In this document: positions 24,564-33,559 of the stretch, piece after piece
Position numbering within the stretch: the stretch's first letter is position 1
Layout: each line of letters opens with the position of its first letter
Assembly: GCF_001667265.1 (NCBI RefSeq)
Contig: NZ_LZHW01000010.1
Location: 1-64,000 of the forward strand
DNA: 64,000 bases
Source of the DNA: Mycobacterium sp. ACS4331
Lineage (GTDB): Bacteria; Actinomycetota; Actinomycetes; Mycobacteriales; Mycobacteriaceae
Reading direction: 5' to 3'
Made by a program: the position numbers and the translations under genes
Notes under the pieces: generated by a model
Told to the model about the DNA's origin: nothing
Databases searched by the model: none
What the model saw: only the letters and a program-made list of their open reading frames with translations

Positions 24564-24608
24564 TGTCAACATAACTTGACGTGGTACCTGTGTCAATGAA
24601 CATTGACA
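24564..24608 (-). promoter_or_regulatory. Promoter with overlapping palindromic operators for HTH-Clp_N operon
   Basis: On the minus strand, TTGACA (24591-24596) and TATGTT (24568-24573) are spaced exactly 17 bp, a near-consensus housekeeping promoter and unusual for mycobacteria. The -35 lies inside a perfect 8-2-8 palindrome TGTCAATGAACATTGACA (24591-24608). A second inverted repeat GTCAA-N6-TTGAC (24564-24579) covers the -10. The shared half-site TTGAC/GTCAA suggests binding of two dimers of one regulator, most simply the HTH protein itself. Confidence 0.7.
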
Positions 24609-24729
24609 CTCCGCGGCGAGTCCGCGTCATGAGGGTGCGTACAGGTCATTCACAGCGTCCGCACATCTTGGTTGTCGATGATGCTCTCCGGACAGCGCCG
24701 ATGACCGGGCGATGAACAGCAGGGAAAGG

Positions 24730-25620
24730 ATGTGTCACCGCGTGGGCGTGCTCGACCGGTTCCCCAGGAGCCCACGCGAACGGCCCCGGCGCCCCGAGGA
24801 CGCACCGACGAAACCGATGGGTTACCAGCAGACCGCCAGTCGCCTGCACGCGTTCAACCGGTACGAGATCAAGTACCTGCTCGACGAGTTCAAGGTGCCG
24901 GAGCTGCGGGCGGCCGTGGCCGAGCGCATGGACTCCGATTCGTTCTCGCCCGTCGGTGGATACCCCGTGAGCTCGCTCTACTACGACACGGCCGATCTGC
25001 GGTTCTACTGGGAGAAGATCGAGGGGCTGAGGTTTCGCCGGAAACTGCGCATGCGGTTGTACGGCGATCCCGCTGAATGCACCGATGAGACGAGCGTGCA
25101 GGTCGAGATCAAGCAGCGGGTCAACCGGGTCACGCAGAAACGCCGGCTGGCGCTGCCGTACGGGACGGCCCGCCGTTGGCTCGACCACCGCGAACCGCCC
25201 GAGTGCCGGGGCACTGAGCGCGCCTTCGTCGACGAGGTGAGCACGCTGATCGGCAACCTCGACCTGCGCCCCATCGTCACGACGGGCTATCTGCGCGAGG
25301 CGTACGTGGGACGCGACGCCGACGTGGGCCTGCGCGTCACGATCGACCACCGCGTGCACGGCCGCGACCGCGACTTCCACTTCGCCTCCGGCGCGCCGAA
25401 CCGGTTCATCATCCCGCCGCGACTGGCGATCGTGGAGATCAAGGCCAACGAGCGGGTGCCCTACTGGGTCACCGACCTGGCGGCCCGCATCGACATGTCC
25501 GTGGTGCGGATCTCGAAATACTGCCAGTCGGTGCAGGCCTTCGAACTGGCCCCGCGATCGCGCGACGGCGCATTCGCGCTCATCGAACCGATCGACGAAA
25601 CCCCCTCCGCATCACACTGA
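24730..25620 (+). CDS. VTC-domain polyphosphate polymerase-like protein
   Basis: A 296-residue protein with a VTC catalytic tunnel-fold domain (CYTH-related) after a basic ~30-residue leader. In yeast Vtc4 this domain polymerises inorganic polyphosphate from ATP. The charged tunnel residues appear conserved: RYEIKYLL (E46, K48), RRKLRMRLYG (R103-R109), EIKQR (E126, K128), KRR (137-139), LRVTID (R202), VEIK (E236, K238), ISKYC (K263). It has no SPX domain or membrane helix of its own. The start at ATG 24730 follows a GGGAAAGG Shine-Dalgarno-like sequence; ATG 24712 and ATG 24817 are alternatives. It heads an operon with DUF4956 and CotH genes, a recurring bacterial trio. Polyphosphate synthesis is inferred. 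Confidence 0.85.
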   Translation: MCHRVGVLDRFPRSPRERPRRPEDAPTKPMGYQQTASRLHAFNRYEIKYLLDEFKVPELRAAVAERMDSDSFSPVGGYPVSSLYYDTADLRFYWEKIEGLRFRRKLRMRLYGDPAECTDETSVQVEIKQRVNRVTQKRRLALPYGTARRWLDHREPPECRGTERAFVDEVSTLIGNLDLRPIVTTGYLREAYVGRDADVGLRVTIDHRVHGRDRDFHFASGAPNRFIIPPRLAIVEIKANERVPYWVTDLAARIDMSVVRISKYCQSVQAFELAPRSRDGAFALIEPIDETPSASH

Positions 25621-25645
25621 TTCACCGTTCAACTGAAAGACCACC

Positions 25646-26323
25646 GTGACCATCAATCTGCAGGACCTGTCCGGCACCTTCACCGTCTTCGACGTGATCG
25701 CGTCCCTGGCACTGTCATTCGTACTGGCCTCCATCATCGGCTGGGTCTACCGCTACACCCACAAGAACGTCTCCTACAGCCAGTCCTATGTACAGACCCT
25801 GGTCATGGTGTGCATGGTGATCTCGGTCATCATGCTGGTGGTGGGGTCCAACATCGCCCGCGCCTTCGCACTGGTCGGTGCACTGTCGGTGATCCGATTC
25901 CGCAACGCCATCAAGGAGACCCGCGACGTCGGGTTCGTCTTCCTGGCCATGGCCATCGGCATGACCACCGGCACCCGGTTCTACGTCCTGGCCGTCGCCG
26001 CCACCGTGGTGATCTGCCTGGTGCTGATCATCATGTACCGATTCAACTGGTTCAAACTCGACGTGCAGCGCCAGGTGGTCAAAGTGCAGGTGCCGCCGGA
26101 ACCCGAGTACACCGCGCGCGTCGAGGACGTGCTGATCGACTTCTGCAGCGAGTTCGAGTTGGTGTCAACGGAATCCGCACGATCCGGCGCACTCACTGAG
26201 TTGTACTACACCGCCCAGCTGAAGAAGGGCCGCAAGCCCGGCGATCTGATCCCGGCCCTGAGTGCCGTCAACTCCGGCCAGCGCGTGACCGTCCTGACCG
26301 GATACGACCAGACCGACATCTGA
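25646..26323 (+). CDS. DUF4956 integral membrane protein
   Basis: A 225-residue membrane protein with three to five hydrophobic helices in its first 130 residues (FDVIASLALSFVLASIIGWV, LVMVCMVISVIMLVVGS, a conserved FALVGALSVIRFRNAIKETRDVGF stretch, and VLAVAATVVICLVLIIMY), then a soluble C-terminal alpha/beta region (~140-225). The GALSVIRFR motif recalls MgtC-type membrane proteins. The start is GTG 25646, 25 bp after the VTC gene. Its TGA shares a base with the CotH ATG. Because the VTC protein lacks membrane helices, this is the likely membrane partner, analogous to the TM part of yeast VTC; that analogy is inference. Confidence 0.85.
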   Translation: MTINLQDLSGTFTVFDVIASLALSFVLASIIGWVYRYTHKNVSYSQSYVQTLVMVCMVISVIMLVVGSNIARAFALVGALSVIRFRNAIKETRDVGFVFLAMAIGMTTGTRFYVLAVAATVVICLVLIIMYRFNWFKLDVQRQVVKVQVPPEPEYTARVEDVLIDFCSEFELVSTESARSGALTELYYTAQLKKGRKPGDLIPALSAVNSGQRVTVLTGYDQTDI

Positions 26324-27819
26324 TGACGGGCCCGCAGACCGCCGCGCCCCCACCGCGGCGGCTGGCACACCGCGTCCCCGTGCGGTTGCGCCAGCACTGG
26401 AGACTGCTCGCCGCCCTTGTGACGGTCTCCGTCGCACTGGCAGTCGTGTTCGGCAACACCATGATTCGGCCCTACATCACCGGTGACATCACCGTGATGA
26501 CCTCCGAGATCACCGACAACATCACCGGAACCGTCGACCTGTTCGATCCCGACGTGGAGCACACCCTGGTCGTCGACATCACCCCCGCCGAGTACCGGAC
26601 CATGCTCTCGGCGTACGAGAAGGACGGCGAGAAGAAATGGGTGACCGCCGACATCACGATCGACGGCACCGTGATCGCCGACGCCGCGGTGCGGCTGAAG
26701 GGCAACTCGACGCTCATGGGGTTGCGCGGCGACGGCCCGCCGGGTGCGCCGGGCAAGGGCGGTGAGCCCGAACCCGGCGGATCGAGCGCTCACAAGCCGG
26801 ATGCACCGGGCACGCCGGGTGGTCCGGATGGGGTCGACCCGATGGCCATGTTCGTCGGCGCCGACCCCGACGACCCCACGTCGCTGCCGCTGCTGATCAG
26901 CTTCGCCGAGAACGCCGCAGGCCGTGGGTATCAGGGCATGACCGAGCTGTCGGTGCGTCCCGGCTCCCCCGTGCTCAACGAGGCGCTGGCGCTGTCGCTG
27001 ACCGCGGCCACCGGTCAACCGACGCAGCGCTACACCTACGCGGCGTACACGATCAACGGGCAGACCAGCACGAGGCTGCTGCTGGAGCACCCCGACGAGG
27101 CGTACGCCGAGTCGCTGTTCGACTCCGACGGCTATCTGTACAAGGCTGACGCGGGTTCGTCGCTGGTGTTCAAGGGCACCGACCAGTCGTCGTACTCCGA
27201 GCAGTTCCAGCAGATCAACTCGGCTGAGCACGGCAACCTGGCGCCCGTCATCAACTTCCTGCAGTGGCTCGATCACGCCGACCAGCCGGAGTTCGACGCC
27301 CATCTGGCCGACTGGGTGGACGTCGACTCACTGGCCCGCTACCTGGCCACCCAGAACCTGCTCGTCAACGCCGACGACATGGGCGGCCCGGGCCAGAACT
27401 ACTACCTCTGGTACGACCTGCGCACAGAGAGGCTGTCGGTGCTGTCCTGGGACCTCAACCTGGCGATGGTCGGCGACGCCGCGACGGGCCCGGACGACGA
27501 GGTGACGCTCCCGCCCCCGCCGCCCGGCCTGGACCTACCCGAACCGCCCGGTGGCTTCGAGGCGCTGTTCAAGGGCAATCCGCTCAAGAAGAGGTTCCTG
27601 GAGTCGAAGAAGTTCACGCCGATCCGCCACCACGCGTACTGGCAGCTGTTCGACCAGATGTACGCCGACGGTCGGGCCCAGCGTCTGCTGGACCGGATCG
27701 TCGAGACGATCCCGGTGACCGACGGACTGAGCCGCGAGGACCTGGACGCCTCGGCGCAGTCGCTGCGTGAGTGGATCGATCGGCGGGTGACCGCGCTGGA
27801 GGACCTGCGGGCACAGTGA
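26323..27819 (+). CDS. CotH-family protein kinase-like, membrane anchored
   Basis: A 498-residue CotH kinase-fold protein. A single N-terminal membrane helix (residues ~28-46, LLAALVTVSVALAVVFG) suggests an exported, anchored catalytic domain. CotH features are IADAAVRLKGNST (substrate/ATP strand), YTYAAYTINGQTSTRLLLEHPDE, LATQNLLVNADDMGGPGQNYYLW (catalytic-Asp region) and LSVLSWDLN (metal-binding Asp). A Gly/Pro-rich low-complexity insert lies at about residues 136-171. CotH in Bacillus is a spore-coat protein kinase; here no spore context exists, but the gene is coupled (TGATG) to DUF4956 and VTC. Its substrate is unknown, and ATP availability outside the membrane is a puzzle. Confidence 0.87.
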   Translation: MTGPQTAAPPPRRLAHRVPVRLRQHWRLLAALVTVSVALAVVFGNTMIRPYITGDITVMTSEITDNITGTVDLFDPDVEHTLVVDITPAEYRTMLSAYEKDGEKKWVTADITIDGTVIADAAVRLKGNSTLMGLRGDGPPGAPGKGGEPEPGGSSAHKPDAPGTPGGPDGVDPMAMFVGADPDDPTSLPLLISFAENAAGRGYQGMTELSVRPGSPVLNEALALSLTAATGQPTQRYTYAAYTINGQTSTRLLLEHPDEAYAESLFDSDGYLYKADAGSSLVFKGTDQSSYSEQFQQINSAEHGNLAPVINFLQWLDHADQPEFDAHLADWVDVDSLARYLATQNLLVNADDMGGPGQNYYLWYDLRTERLSVLSWDLNLAMVGDAATGPDDEVTLPPPPPGLDLPEPPGGFEALFKGNPLKKRFLESKKFTPIRHHAYWQLFDQMYADGRAQRLLDRIVETIPVTDGLSREDLDASAQSLREWIDRRVTALEDLRAQ

Positions 27820-27828
27820 CGGCAGCGG

Positions 27829-28089
27829 TCAGCCCAGCGCGCCGGCCATCCGGGCGATCAGCAGCACCGCAGCGGCCACGAACAACAGGATGAAGACCGC
27901 TGCGGCGACCAACGCGACAACGGAGGTGGGACTGGCGCGATGCCGCACCGGGGGATCGGGGTTGGACGTCGCCGACAGCTGATCCGAGTCGGGTGGTGTG
28001 TCGCCGGGCTGGACATCGCCACCGGCGCCGAGACCCGCGGTCTGCGCGGGATCAGGATCCGGCGACGGAGGCTCTCGTTGATCGGTCAT
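27829..28089 (-). CDS. Small Pro/Asp-rich single-TM protein
   Basis: An 86-residue protein: a disordered, acidic Pro-rich N-terminal half (EPPSPDPDPAQTAG, GDTPPDSDQ) and one C-terminal hydrophobic helix (SVVALVAAAVFILLFVAAAVLLIARM). It resembles small actinobacterial membrane proteins of unassigned function (possibly the DUF6480 type, not certain). ATG at 28089 is chosen; an upstream in-frame GTG at 28104 is possible. It converges on the CotH gene (10-bp gap) and lies downstream of the DUF4229 gene on the same strand. Confidence 0.65.
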   Translation of the reverse strand: MTDQREPPSPDPDPAQTAGLGAGGDVQPGDTPPDSDQLSATSNPDPPVRHRASPTSVVALVAAAVFILLFVAAAVLLIARMAGALG

Positions 28090-28122
28090 CCCGGTGTGTT
28101 CCACCGGGGACCGGATTCAAAC

Positions 28123-28437
28123 CTATGGCTGCTCTGGGGTGTCCTCGTCGCCGCGAAGACGGGCCTGCAACTGCTCGCGGTCGCGGCGGCGACGCTCGTC
28201 GACGGCCGCGATACTCACGGTCGCCTTGCGGCGCAGCGGCGCGAACACCCACATCCCCAACGGCAGGGCCACGACGATGGCGAACAGCAGCGCCACGACC
28301 AACGGGACCTCGACGCCGAACAGCGACGCGCCGTAGAAGATCACCGCGGCCAGCGCCGCCACCAGAGCCAGCCGCGCCGCCAGGTACGCCAGGACGTCGA
28401 GCACCATTCCGCCGGTGGAGCGATCATCATCAGCCAC
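28123..28437 (-). CDS. DUF4229 small membrane protein
   Basis: A 104-residue membrane protein with two hydrophobic helices (LAYLAARLALVAALAAVIFYGASLF and VPLVVALLFAIVVALPLGMWVF) and a basic cytoplasmic tail (RRKATVSIAAVDERRRRDREQL), the pattern of the actinobacterial DUF4229 family. GTG start at 28437. By order and length it matches M. tuberculosis Rv0531 (from memory). It is divergent from the small gene at 28484. Function unknown. Confidence 0.85.
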   Translation of the reverse strand: MADDDRSTGGMVLDVLAYLAARLALVAALAAVIFYGASLFGVEVPLVVALLFAIVVALPLGMWVFAPLRRKATVSIAAVDERRRRDREQLQARLRGDEDTPEQP

Positions 28438-28483
28438 GCCCTGAGCCTACCGACGCGCGTATATTCAGATGAAGGAGGTTTCC

Positions 28484-28645
28484 GTGCACTACCTGCTCCT
28501 CATCCTGTTGATCAGCGCCCTCGCCTACGGCGGGTGGCGAATGTTGCGTGCCCACCAGGCCAGACCGCAGACCAGGGTCATCGGTCCCGATGACGACCCC
28601 GAGTTCCTGTGGCGTCTGTCGCGCGGCGACAACAAGCCGCAGTGA
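28484..28645 (+). CDS. Conserved 53-residue membrane microprotein
   Basis: A 53-codon reading frame: a hydrophobic N-terminal helix (HYLLLILLISALAYGGWRML) and a conserved-looking polar tail (RPQTRVIGPDDDPEFLWRLS) ending in basic/polar residues. A near-perfect Shine-Dalgarno sequence AAGGAGG (28472-28478) precedes GTG by 5 bases. The tail motif RVIGPDDDPEFL is familiar from short actinobacterial proteins, and the position matches Rv0530A (from memory). It ends 1 bp before the convergent stop of the MinD-like gene. Function unknown; possibly a membrane-tethered regulator. Confidence 0.82.
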   Translation: MHYLLLILLISALAYGGWRMLRAHQARPQTRVIGPDDDPEFLWRLSRGDNKPQ

Positions 28646-28646
28646 C

Positions 28647-29975
28647 CTAGCGTGACGGGCCCGGACCGAAGTCAGCCGGGAATCCGTCGGCGACCACCGC
28701 AGCCAGATCGAGCAGCGCCTCCCGCGTCGAGGGTTTGAGCCGGTCCAGGCTGATCTCGGCGCCCTCTTCCAGGTGCGGATCGAACGGCACCTGCCGCACC
28801 GCCCGGCAACGCCGCGAGAAGTGGTCGACGACCTTCTGCATGTCGACCTTGCCCGACCGGGGCCGCACCGCGTTGATCACGCAGACCGAACCCCGCACCA
28901 GCGCCTCGTGGCCGTGCGCGTCGAGCCAGTCGAGCGTCGCCGACGCACTGCGGGCACCGTCCACCGAACCCGAGCTCACCACGATGAGGGTGTCGGCCTG
29001 GGCCAGCACCGCCGACATCGCCGAGTGCATCAGGCCGGTCCCGCAGTCGGTGAGCACCAGGCTGTAGAACCGCTCCAGGACGTCAAGGGTCCGCGTGTAG
29101 TCCGGCGAGCTGAAGGCCTCCGAGACCGCCGGGTCGCTGTCCGAGGCCAGCACCTCCAGCCGGTTGGGGCCCTGTGAGGTGTAGCGGCGCACATCGCTGT
29201 AACGCTGCACCCGGTCGGCGTCGCGCAGCAGATCGCGCACGGTGGCCGGAGTCTGCAGGGCCACCTTCTGGCTCAGCGTGCCGCGGTCGGGGTTGGCGTC
29301 GACGGCGATCACCCGGTCGCCGCGGATCGAGGCGAACGTGGCCCCGAGCGTCGCGGTGATGGTGGTCTTGCCCACACCGCCCTTCAGGCTCAGCACGGCG
29401 ATCTTGTAGCAGCCGCTCAACGGCCGGTTGACGTGCGCGACGAGATTGCGGTGATGCGTCTCCTTGGCGCTCTCCCCGAGGTTGATGAGCTTGCCCGAGG
29501 CCAGGTAGAGCGCACGCCGCCAGCCCCGGGCGGGGGCGGGTTTCACCGGGCGCAGCAGCGCGTGGGTGGACAGGTCCGGGTACGGCGACTGCGGCACCGC
29601 CGGCTGATACTGCGGGACCGGCGGAGTCTGCGGGCCGGAGAAAGGTGCGCCGGGGTGCTGACCGGCCGGTGGTGCCCCCGGTGCGGGCCCCGCCGGCGGG
29701 CCGTAGTGGGGTGCACCGAGGTGGTGGGGCGCGGCGACGGGGATCCCGGTCGCCGGCGTCGCGGTGTTCCAGTCGGGCTCGCTCGGATGCGCGGGAGCCG
29801 ACGGCGCCGCGAAACGCTGCTCGGCGCGGAAGCCCGCACTGCGCTCGGGTTCGGGTGCCGAATGCCTGGCCCCGTCCTCGGCGGCACGCGATTCACCCTG
29901 CGTCAACCATGTTGGCGGATCGGTGTTCTCGGGGTCACGATGATGGTCTGCACTGGGCGTGGGCTGCTCAGTCAC
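28647..29975 (-). CDS. MinD/ParA-like P-loop ATPase
   Basis: A 442-residue protein with a long, Pro/Gly/Ala-rich disordered N-terminus (~1-150; many PP, GAPP and HPG runs) followed by a SIMIBI-class ATPase. The deviant Walker A is LKGGVGKTTITA (residues 197-208, with signature lysine), then VIAVDANPDRGTLSQK and LVLTDCGTGLMHSAM (Walker B / switch II). This layout matches mycobacterial MinD-like proteins such as Rv0530 and EspI, which act at the membrane or with secretion machinery. It lies upstream of, and convergent with, the microprotein gene. Its partner and role are not determinable from the window. Confidence 0.88.
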   Translation of the reverse strand: MTEQPTPSADHHRDPENTDPPTWLTQGESRAAEDGARHSAPEPERSAGFRAEQRFAAPSAPAHPSEPDWNTATPATGIPVAAPHHLGAPHYGPPAGPAPGAPPAGQHPGAPFSGPQTPPVPQYQPAVPQSPYPDLSTHALLRPVKPAPARGWRRALYLASGKLINLGESAKETHHRNLVAHVNRPLSGCYKIAVLSLKGGVGKTTITATLGATFASIRGDRVIAVDANPDRGTLSQKVALQTPATVRDLLRDADRVQRYSDVRRYTSQGPNRLEVLASDSDPAVSEAFSSPDYTRTLDVLERFYSLVLTDCGTGLMHSAMSAVLAQADTLIVVSSGSVDGARSASATLDWLDAHGHEALVRGSVCVINAVRPRSGKVDMQKVVDHFSRRCRAVRQVPFDPHLEEGAEISLDRLKPSTREALLDLAAVVADGFPADFGPGPSR

Positions 29976-30084
29976 CTTCGCGCACTCCCCTTGTCCGACG
30001 ACATTGGGTGCACACTATCGCAGGCGCCGCCGGGAGGTCGGGCGTCGTGCGCGCCCTCGGCGGGCCGTTGGCCCCTCCGCGGCC

Positions 30085-30140
30085 AATTATGTGCGGAATT
30101 GTCGCTGATTCGGCGAATTCACCTGCAATTTCGCACATTT
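30085..30140. repeat. Intergenic inverted repeat, copy 2 of a dispersed element
   Basis: Within the 214-bp gap between ccsB and the MinD-like gene, an ATGTGCGGAATT-type left arm (about 30089-30100) faces CAATTTCGCACAT (ending 30138), complementary with one mismatch. The right part CTGCAATTTCGCACATTT (30123-30140) matches the minus strand of 5317-5334 at 17 of 18 positions. The rest of the gap has no other feature I can support. Confidence 0.5.
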
Positions 30141-30189
30141 TCCCGACGAGCTGGGGTGGGCCGGGCGCGGCAGCCCAGGCGGCTCTGCC

Positions 30190-31179
30190 TCAGCCGACGC
30201 CGGCGTAGGAGTGCAGGCCGACGGTCACGAGGTTGATGAAGAACAGGTTGAACACCATCGCCACGAAGCCCACGACGTTGATCCAGGCGGCCTTGCGGTC
30301 ACGCCAGCCCGCGGTCGAACGCGCATGCAGGTAGGCGGCATAGACCACCCACGCGATGAACGACACGGTCTCCTTGGGGTCCCAGCCCCAGTAGCGGCCC
30401 CACGCCTCCTCGGCCCAGATGGCGCCGAAGATGACGCCGAAGCCGAACACCGGGAACGCGAAGATCGTGGTGCGGTATGCGATTCGGTCCAGGGTCTGCG
30501 CATCGGGCAGGCGCGAGACGATCCCGGGCAGGAAGCCCTCGGCGTCCGGAGCACCGAAGCGCGACATCTTGAGCAGGAACAGGATGCTGGCCACACCCGC
30601 CACCAGGAACACCCCGGAGCCCAGGCTGACCACCGAGACGTGGATCGGCAGCCAGTAGGACTGCAGCGCGGGCATGACGGGCGCGGCGTGGCTGTAGAGC
30701 CAGCGACCCGAGACGGTCAGCAGGATCAGCACCGGCACCAGGACGAACACCCACAGCGCGCGGTACTGCGGCTTGCGCAGCACGACGGCAGCCGCGAGCA
30801 GGCCGCACAGGCTCGTGAGGTTGATGAACTCGTACATGTTGCCCCAGGGCACGCGGCTGGTGGACAGCCCGCGCAGGACGATGCACGCCAGCAGCAGTGC
30901 GATGCCGAGGTAGGTCAGCGCCAGCCCGGCCCGGCCCACGCGTTCGTCCACCGAGCGGCTCTGCGCCGTCTGCACCACACCGGGGGTGGCGCTGTCGGCG
31001 GCGACGGTCGACCCCGCACCCGCCGCGACCAGCTCACGCTCGCTGACCCTGCGGCTGCGGCTGTAGGCCAGCTCCACCGCCAGCAGCAGCAGCGCGACGA
31101 CGAGCACCACAATCGAGGACGTGAAGGCCCAGTCGGAGTAGCGCGCCAAGCCGAGGTCCACGTGCTCGGAGATCATCAC
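30190..31179 (-). CDS. ccsB: System II cytochrome c biogenesis protein CcsB/CcsA (haem handler)
   Basis: A 329-residue haem-handling membrane protein of the system II cytochrome c assembly pathway. The tryptophan-rich WWD haem-binding signature is present as WGRYWGWDPKETVSFIAWVVYAAYLHAR near the C-terminus, with conserved His residues in the flanking helices. About eight membrane helices are expected. It works with ResB to move haem across the membrane and attach it to apocytochrome c cysteines. The GTG start at 31179 overlaps the resB TGA (GTGA), the last of a chain of such overlaps from the TlpA-type gene. Rv0529 (ccsA) equivalent. Confidence 0.95.
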   Translation of the reverse strand: MMISEHVDLGLARYSDWAFTSSIVVLVVALLLLAVELAYSRSRRVSERELVAAGAGSTVAADSATPGVVQTAQSRSVDERVGRAGLALTYLGIALLLACIVLRGLSTSRVPWGNMYEFINLTSLCGLLAAAVVLRKPQYRALWVFVLVPVLILLTVSGRWLYSHAAPVMPALQSYWLPIHVSVVSLGSGVFLVAGVASILFLLKMSRFGAPDAEGFLPGIVSRLPDAQTLDRIAYRTTIFAFPVFGFGVIFGAIWAEEAWGRYWGWDPKETVSFIAWVVYAAYLHARSTAGWRDRKAAWINVVGFVAMVFNLFFINLVTVGLHSYAGVG

Positions 31180-32786
31180 ACCTTCTCTCTTGCGGTCGCC
31201 GGATCGACCGCGGCATCCGGGGCAGGCGCGAGAAGTCGTTCGACGAGGCGCTCGAACTCATCGCCCCAGCCGGAGTTGTCGGTACGCGCCAGACCACCCA
31301 GTTCGACGTTCACGGTACCGGTGACATCGGCATTGTCCGTAATGGCGGTCGTGGCCGGGGAGAGCCGCACCCAGATCCGGCGTCGCCGCACGACCAGGGA
31401 CACCAGCAGCCCGGCCATCATCGTGAGGGCGAACACCAGGACCCACACCTGGGCGGGATCGTGTGACACCTGCAGGTTCACAAACGGTGTCACACGCTCG
31501 AACCGGATCACGGTGCCGTCGTCGAGACGGACGTCCTGGCCGAGCCGCAGGTTGACCCGATCGACCTTGGTGAGCCGGCCCTGGTCGATCATCCGGAGAT
31601 CGAGCGTGAACAGGGACTGCGGCCGCCCGGTGTCGAGACCGGTGTCGCCACGGTAGATGTCGACGGCCACGGCCGGGTTGTTCAGCGCCGGGAAGCTCGA
31701 CGACAGCAGCGTGCCGTGGAGCTGTTCGGTCGGGGCCAGCAGGCCCTGGATCGCGATCTGGTTCTTGCGGCGTTCCCCCTCGTCGGGATACATGCCCGCG
31801 GGTGGATCGATGCGCATCACACCGGACGACAGCAGCGTCATCTGGTCGTCGGGGCGCCACTGGATGGTCTGCGAGCGGACCTGGCCGTCGGGGAACGTCA
31901 CGGTGAACGTCGGCGCGTACCCGTGCCCCTGCAGGTACACGCGGTCACCGCCGACCCGCAGCGGACGGTTGACCTCGAGCTTGTAGGGCCGCCACTGACC
32001 CGTCACCAGGTCTTCGCCGACCTGGTAGTCGATGTTCGCGCCGAAGGACGTCGCCTGCCCGTTGTCCAGATAGTTGGCCTCGAAGTCGTTGACCCGGATG
32101 CACATGGGGTACAGCGACGTGCCGTCCACGGTGTTGCCGGCCCGGAACGAGTCGAATGCGGCCGGCGACGCCGAGCAGAAACCGGGGCCGCGGTCGGCGA
32201 TCACGATGACGTTGCCCTCGTAGCCGAACATCTTGCCCGCCGCGACCGCGACCAGCAGTCCGAGCAGCGAGAAGTGGAACACCAGGTTGCCAAACTCGCG
32301 CAGGTAGCCCTTCTCCGCCGACAGCTCGGCCGTTCCGTCCTGCTCGCGGATGACTGTGCGCCACCCGCGCAGGCGCGACGCCATGCGCTCGGCCACGGCG
32401 CGAGGCGTGCCGGTCGCCGAACCCTCGGCGTGCTTGGGGAGGCGCCCCAGGTTGCGCGGGGTCGGGACCGGCGTGGCGCGCAGCGTGCGCACGTGCTCGA
32501 TCATCCGCGGGGTCAGGCAGCCCACCAGCGAGACGAACAGCAGCACGTAGATGGCGGTGAACCAGAAACTTCCGAACACCTCGAAGAACTGGAAACGGTC
32601 CAGCCAGGGGCCGAGGGTCGGATGGTCGAGGAGGTACTCGTCGACCTTGCTCGCGTTCAGGCTGCGCTGCGGCAGCAGCGCGCCGGGCACCGCGGCCAAC
32701 GCCACGAGGAACAGCAGCACCAGGGCGGTGCCCATCGATGTGAGGCCCCGCCAGGTGTTGCGGATCAGGGCGAACAGTCGGGTCAC
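31176..32786 (-). CDS. resB: ResB cytochrome c biogenesis protein
   Basis: A 536-residue ResB-family protein. Hydrophobic helices near the N-terminus ([22 protein letters not shown] with the family's RSLN/QRS.N turn, and [21 protein letters not shown]), a third ([23 protein letters not shown]), a large exported domain (~200-430), and a final helix ([20 protein letters not shown]). It partners CcsB as the haem export and lyase complex for c-type cytochromes. The GTG start at 32786 overlaps the ccdA stop, and its stop overlaps the ccsB start. Rv0528 equivalent by order. Confidence 0.94.
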   Translation of the reverse strand: MTRLFALIRNTWRGLTSMGTALVLLFLVALAAVPGALLPQRSLNASKVDEYLLDHPTLGPWLDRFQFFEVFGSFWFTAIYVLLFVSLVGCLTPRMIEHVRTLRATPVPTPRNLGRLPKHAEGSATGTPRAVAERMASRLRGWRTVIREQDGTAELSAEKGYLREFGNLVFHFSLLGLLVAVAAGKMFGYEGNVIVIADRGPGFCSASPAAFDSFRAGNTVDGTSLYPMCIRVNDFEANYLDNGQATSFGANIDYQVGEDLVTGQWRPYKLEVNRPLRVGGDRVYLQGHGYAPTFTVTFPDGQVRSQTIQWRPDDQMTLLSSGVMRIDPPAGMYPDEGERRKNQIAIQGLLAPTEQLHGTLLSSSFPALNNPAVAVDIYRGDTGLDTGRPQSLFTLDLRMIDQGRLTKVDRVNLRLGQDVRLDDGTVIRFERVTPFVNLQVSHDPAQVWVLVFALTMMAGLLVSLVVRRRRIWVRLSPATTAITDNADVTGTVNVELGGLARTDNSGWGDEFERLVERLLAPAPDAAVDPATAREKV

Positions 32787-33559
32787 AGCGGCAGCCTCAC
32801 GTCGCTGATGAACGCGTCGCGAACCCAGGAGATGAACTCATTCCAGGCGCCCGTGACCAGGGCCAGCCCGACCAGGATCAGCAGCACGCCGCCGATGATC
32901 TGGATGGTCCTGGTGTTGCGACGCAGCCAGCCCAGCGCCCCGACGGCCCACGACGACCCGAAGGCCAGCACCACGAACGGGATGCCCAGGCCCAGGCAGT
33001 AGGCGATCACCAGCGCGACGCCGCGCGCGACACTGGCGCCGTCGGTCGCAGACGCCACGGTGATCACCCCGGTCAGGGTGGGACCCAGGCACGGCGTCCA
33101 GCCCAGGCCGAACACCGCACCCAGCAGCGGCGCTCCGGCGACGGTCGACAGCGTGCGCGGCGTGAACCGCACCTGACGCTGCATGGCGGGGATGAGACCG
33201 ATGAACGCGAGCCCCATGATGATGGTCAGCACACCGCCGACCCGTTGCAGCACAACCTGATTGGTGATCAGGGTGGTGGTCGCACCCAGCACGGCGACCG
33301 TGCCGAGGAGGAACACCACGGTGAATCCCGCAACGAACAGCAGCGCCGATCCCGCCACGCGCAGGCGGGTGGCGGTGCTGACCTTGACCGTCCCGGCCTC
33401 CGAGTCGTCGACACCGACGACCGCGGCCAGATACGACAGGTAGCCCGGCACCAGCGGCACGACACACGGGGACGCGAAGGACACCAGCCCCGCCAGCACG
33501 CACACGCCCAGCGCCAGCAGCAGCGGCCCGTTGGCCGCGAGATCGGCCGCTCCGGTCAC
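32783..33559 (-). CDS. ccdA: CcdA thiol-disulfide transmembrane protein
   Basis: A 258-residue six-helix membrane protein that passes reducing equivalents from cytoplasmic thioredoxin to exported thioredoxin-like proteins. The two redox-active cysteines lie in the family motifs [18 protein letters not shown] (first helix) and [15 protein letters not shown] (fourth helix). Here the reductant would go to the TlpA-type protein encoded just upstream, keeping apocytochrome c cysteines reduced for CcsB/ResB. The GTG start at 33559 forms GTGA with the upstream stop. Rv0527 equivalent. Confidence 0.95.
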   Translation of the reverse strand: MTGAADLAANGPLLLALGVCVLAGLVSFASPCVVPLVPGYLSYLAAVVGVDDSEAGTVKVSTATRLRVAGSALLFVAGFTVVFLLGTVAVLGATTTLITNQVVLQRVGGVLTIIMGLAFIGLIPAMQRQVRFTPRTLSTVAGAPLLGAVFGLGWTPCLGPTLTGVITVASATDGASVARGVALVIAYCLGLGIPFVVLAFGSSWAVGALGWLRRNTRTIQIIGGVLLILVGLALVTGAWNEFISWVRDAFISDVRLPL

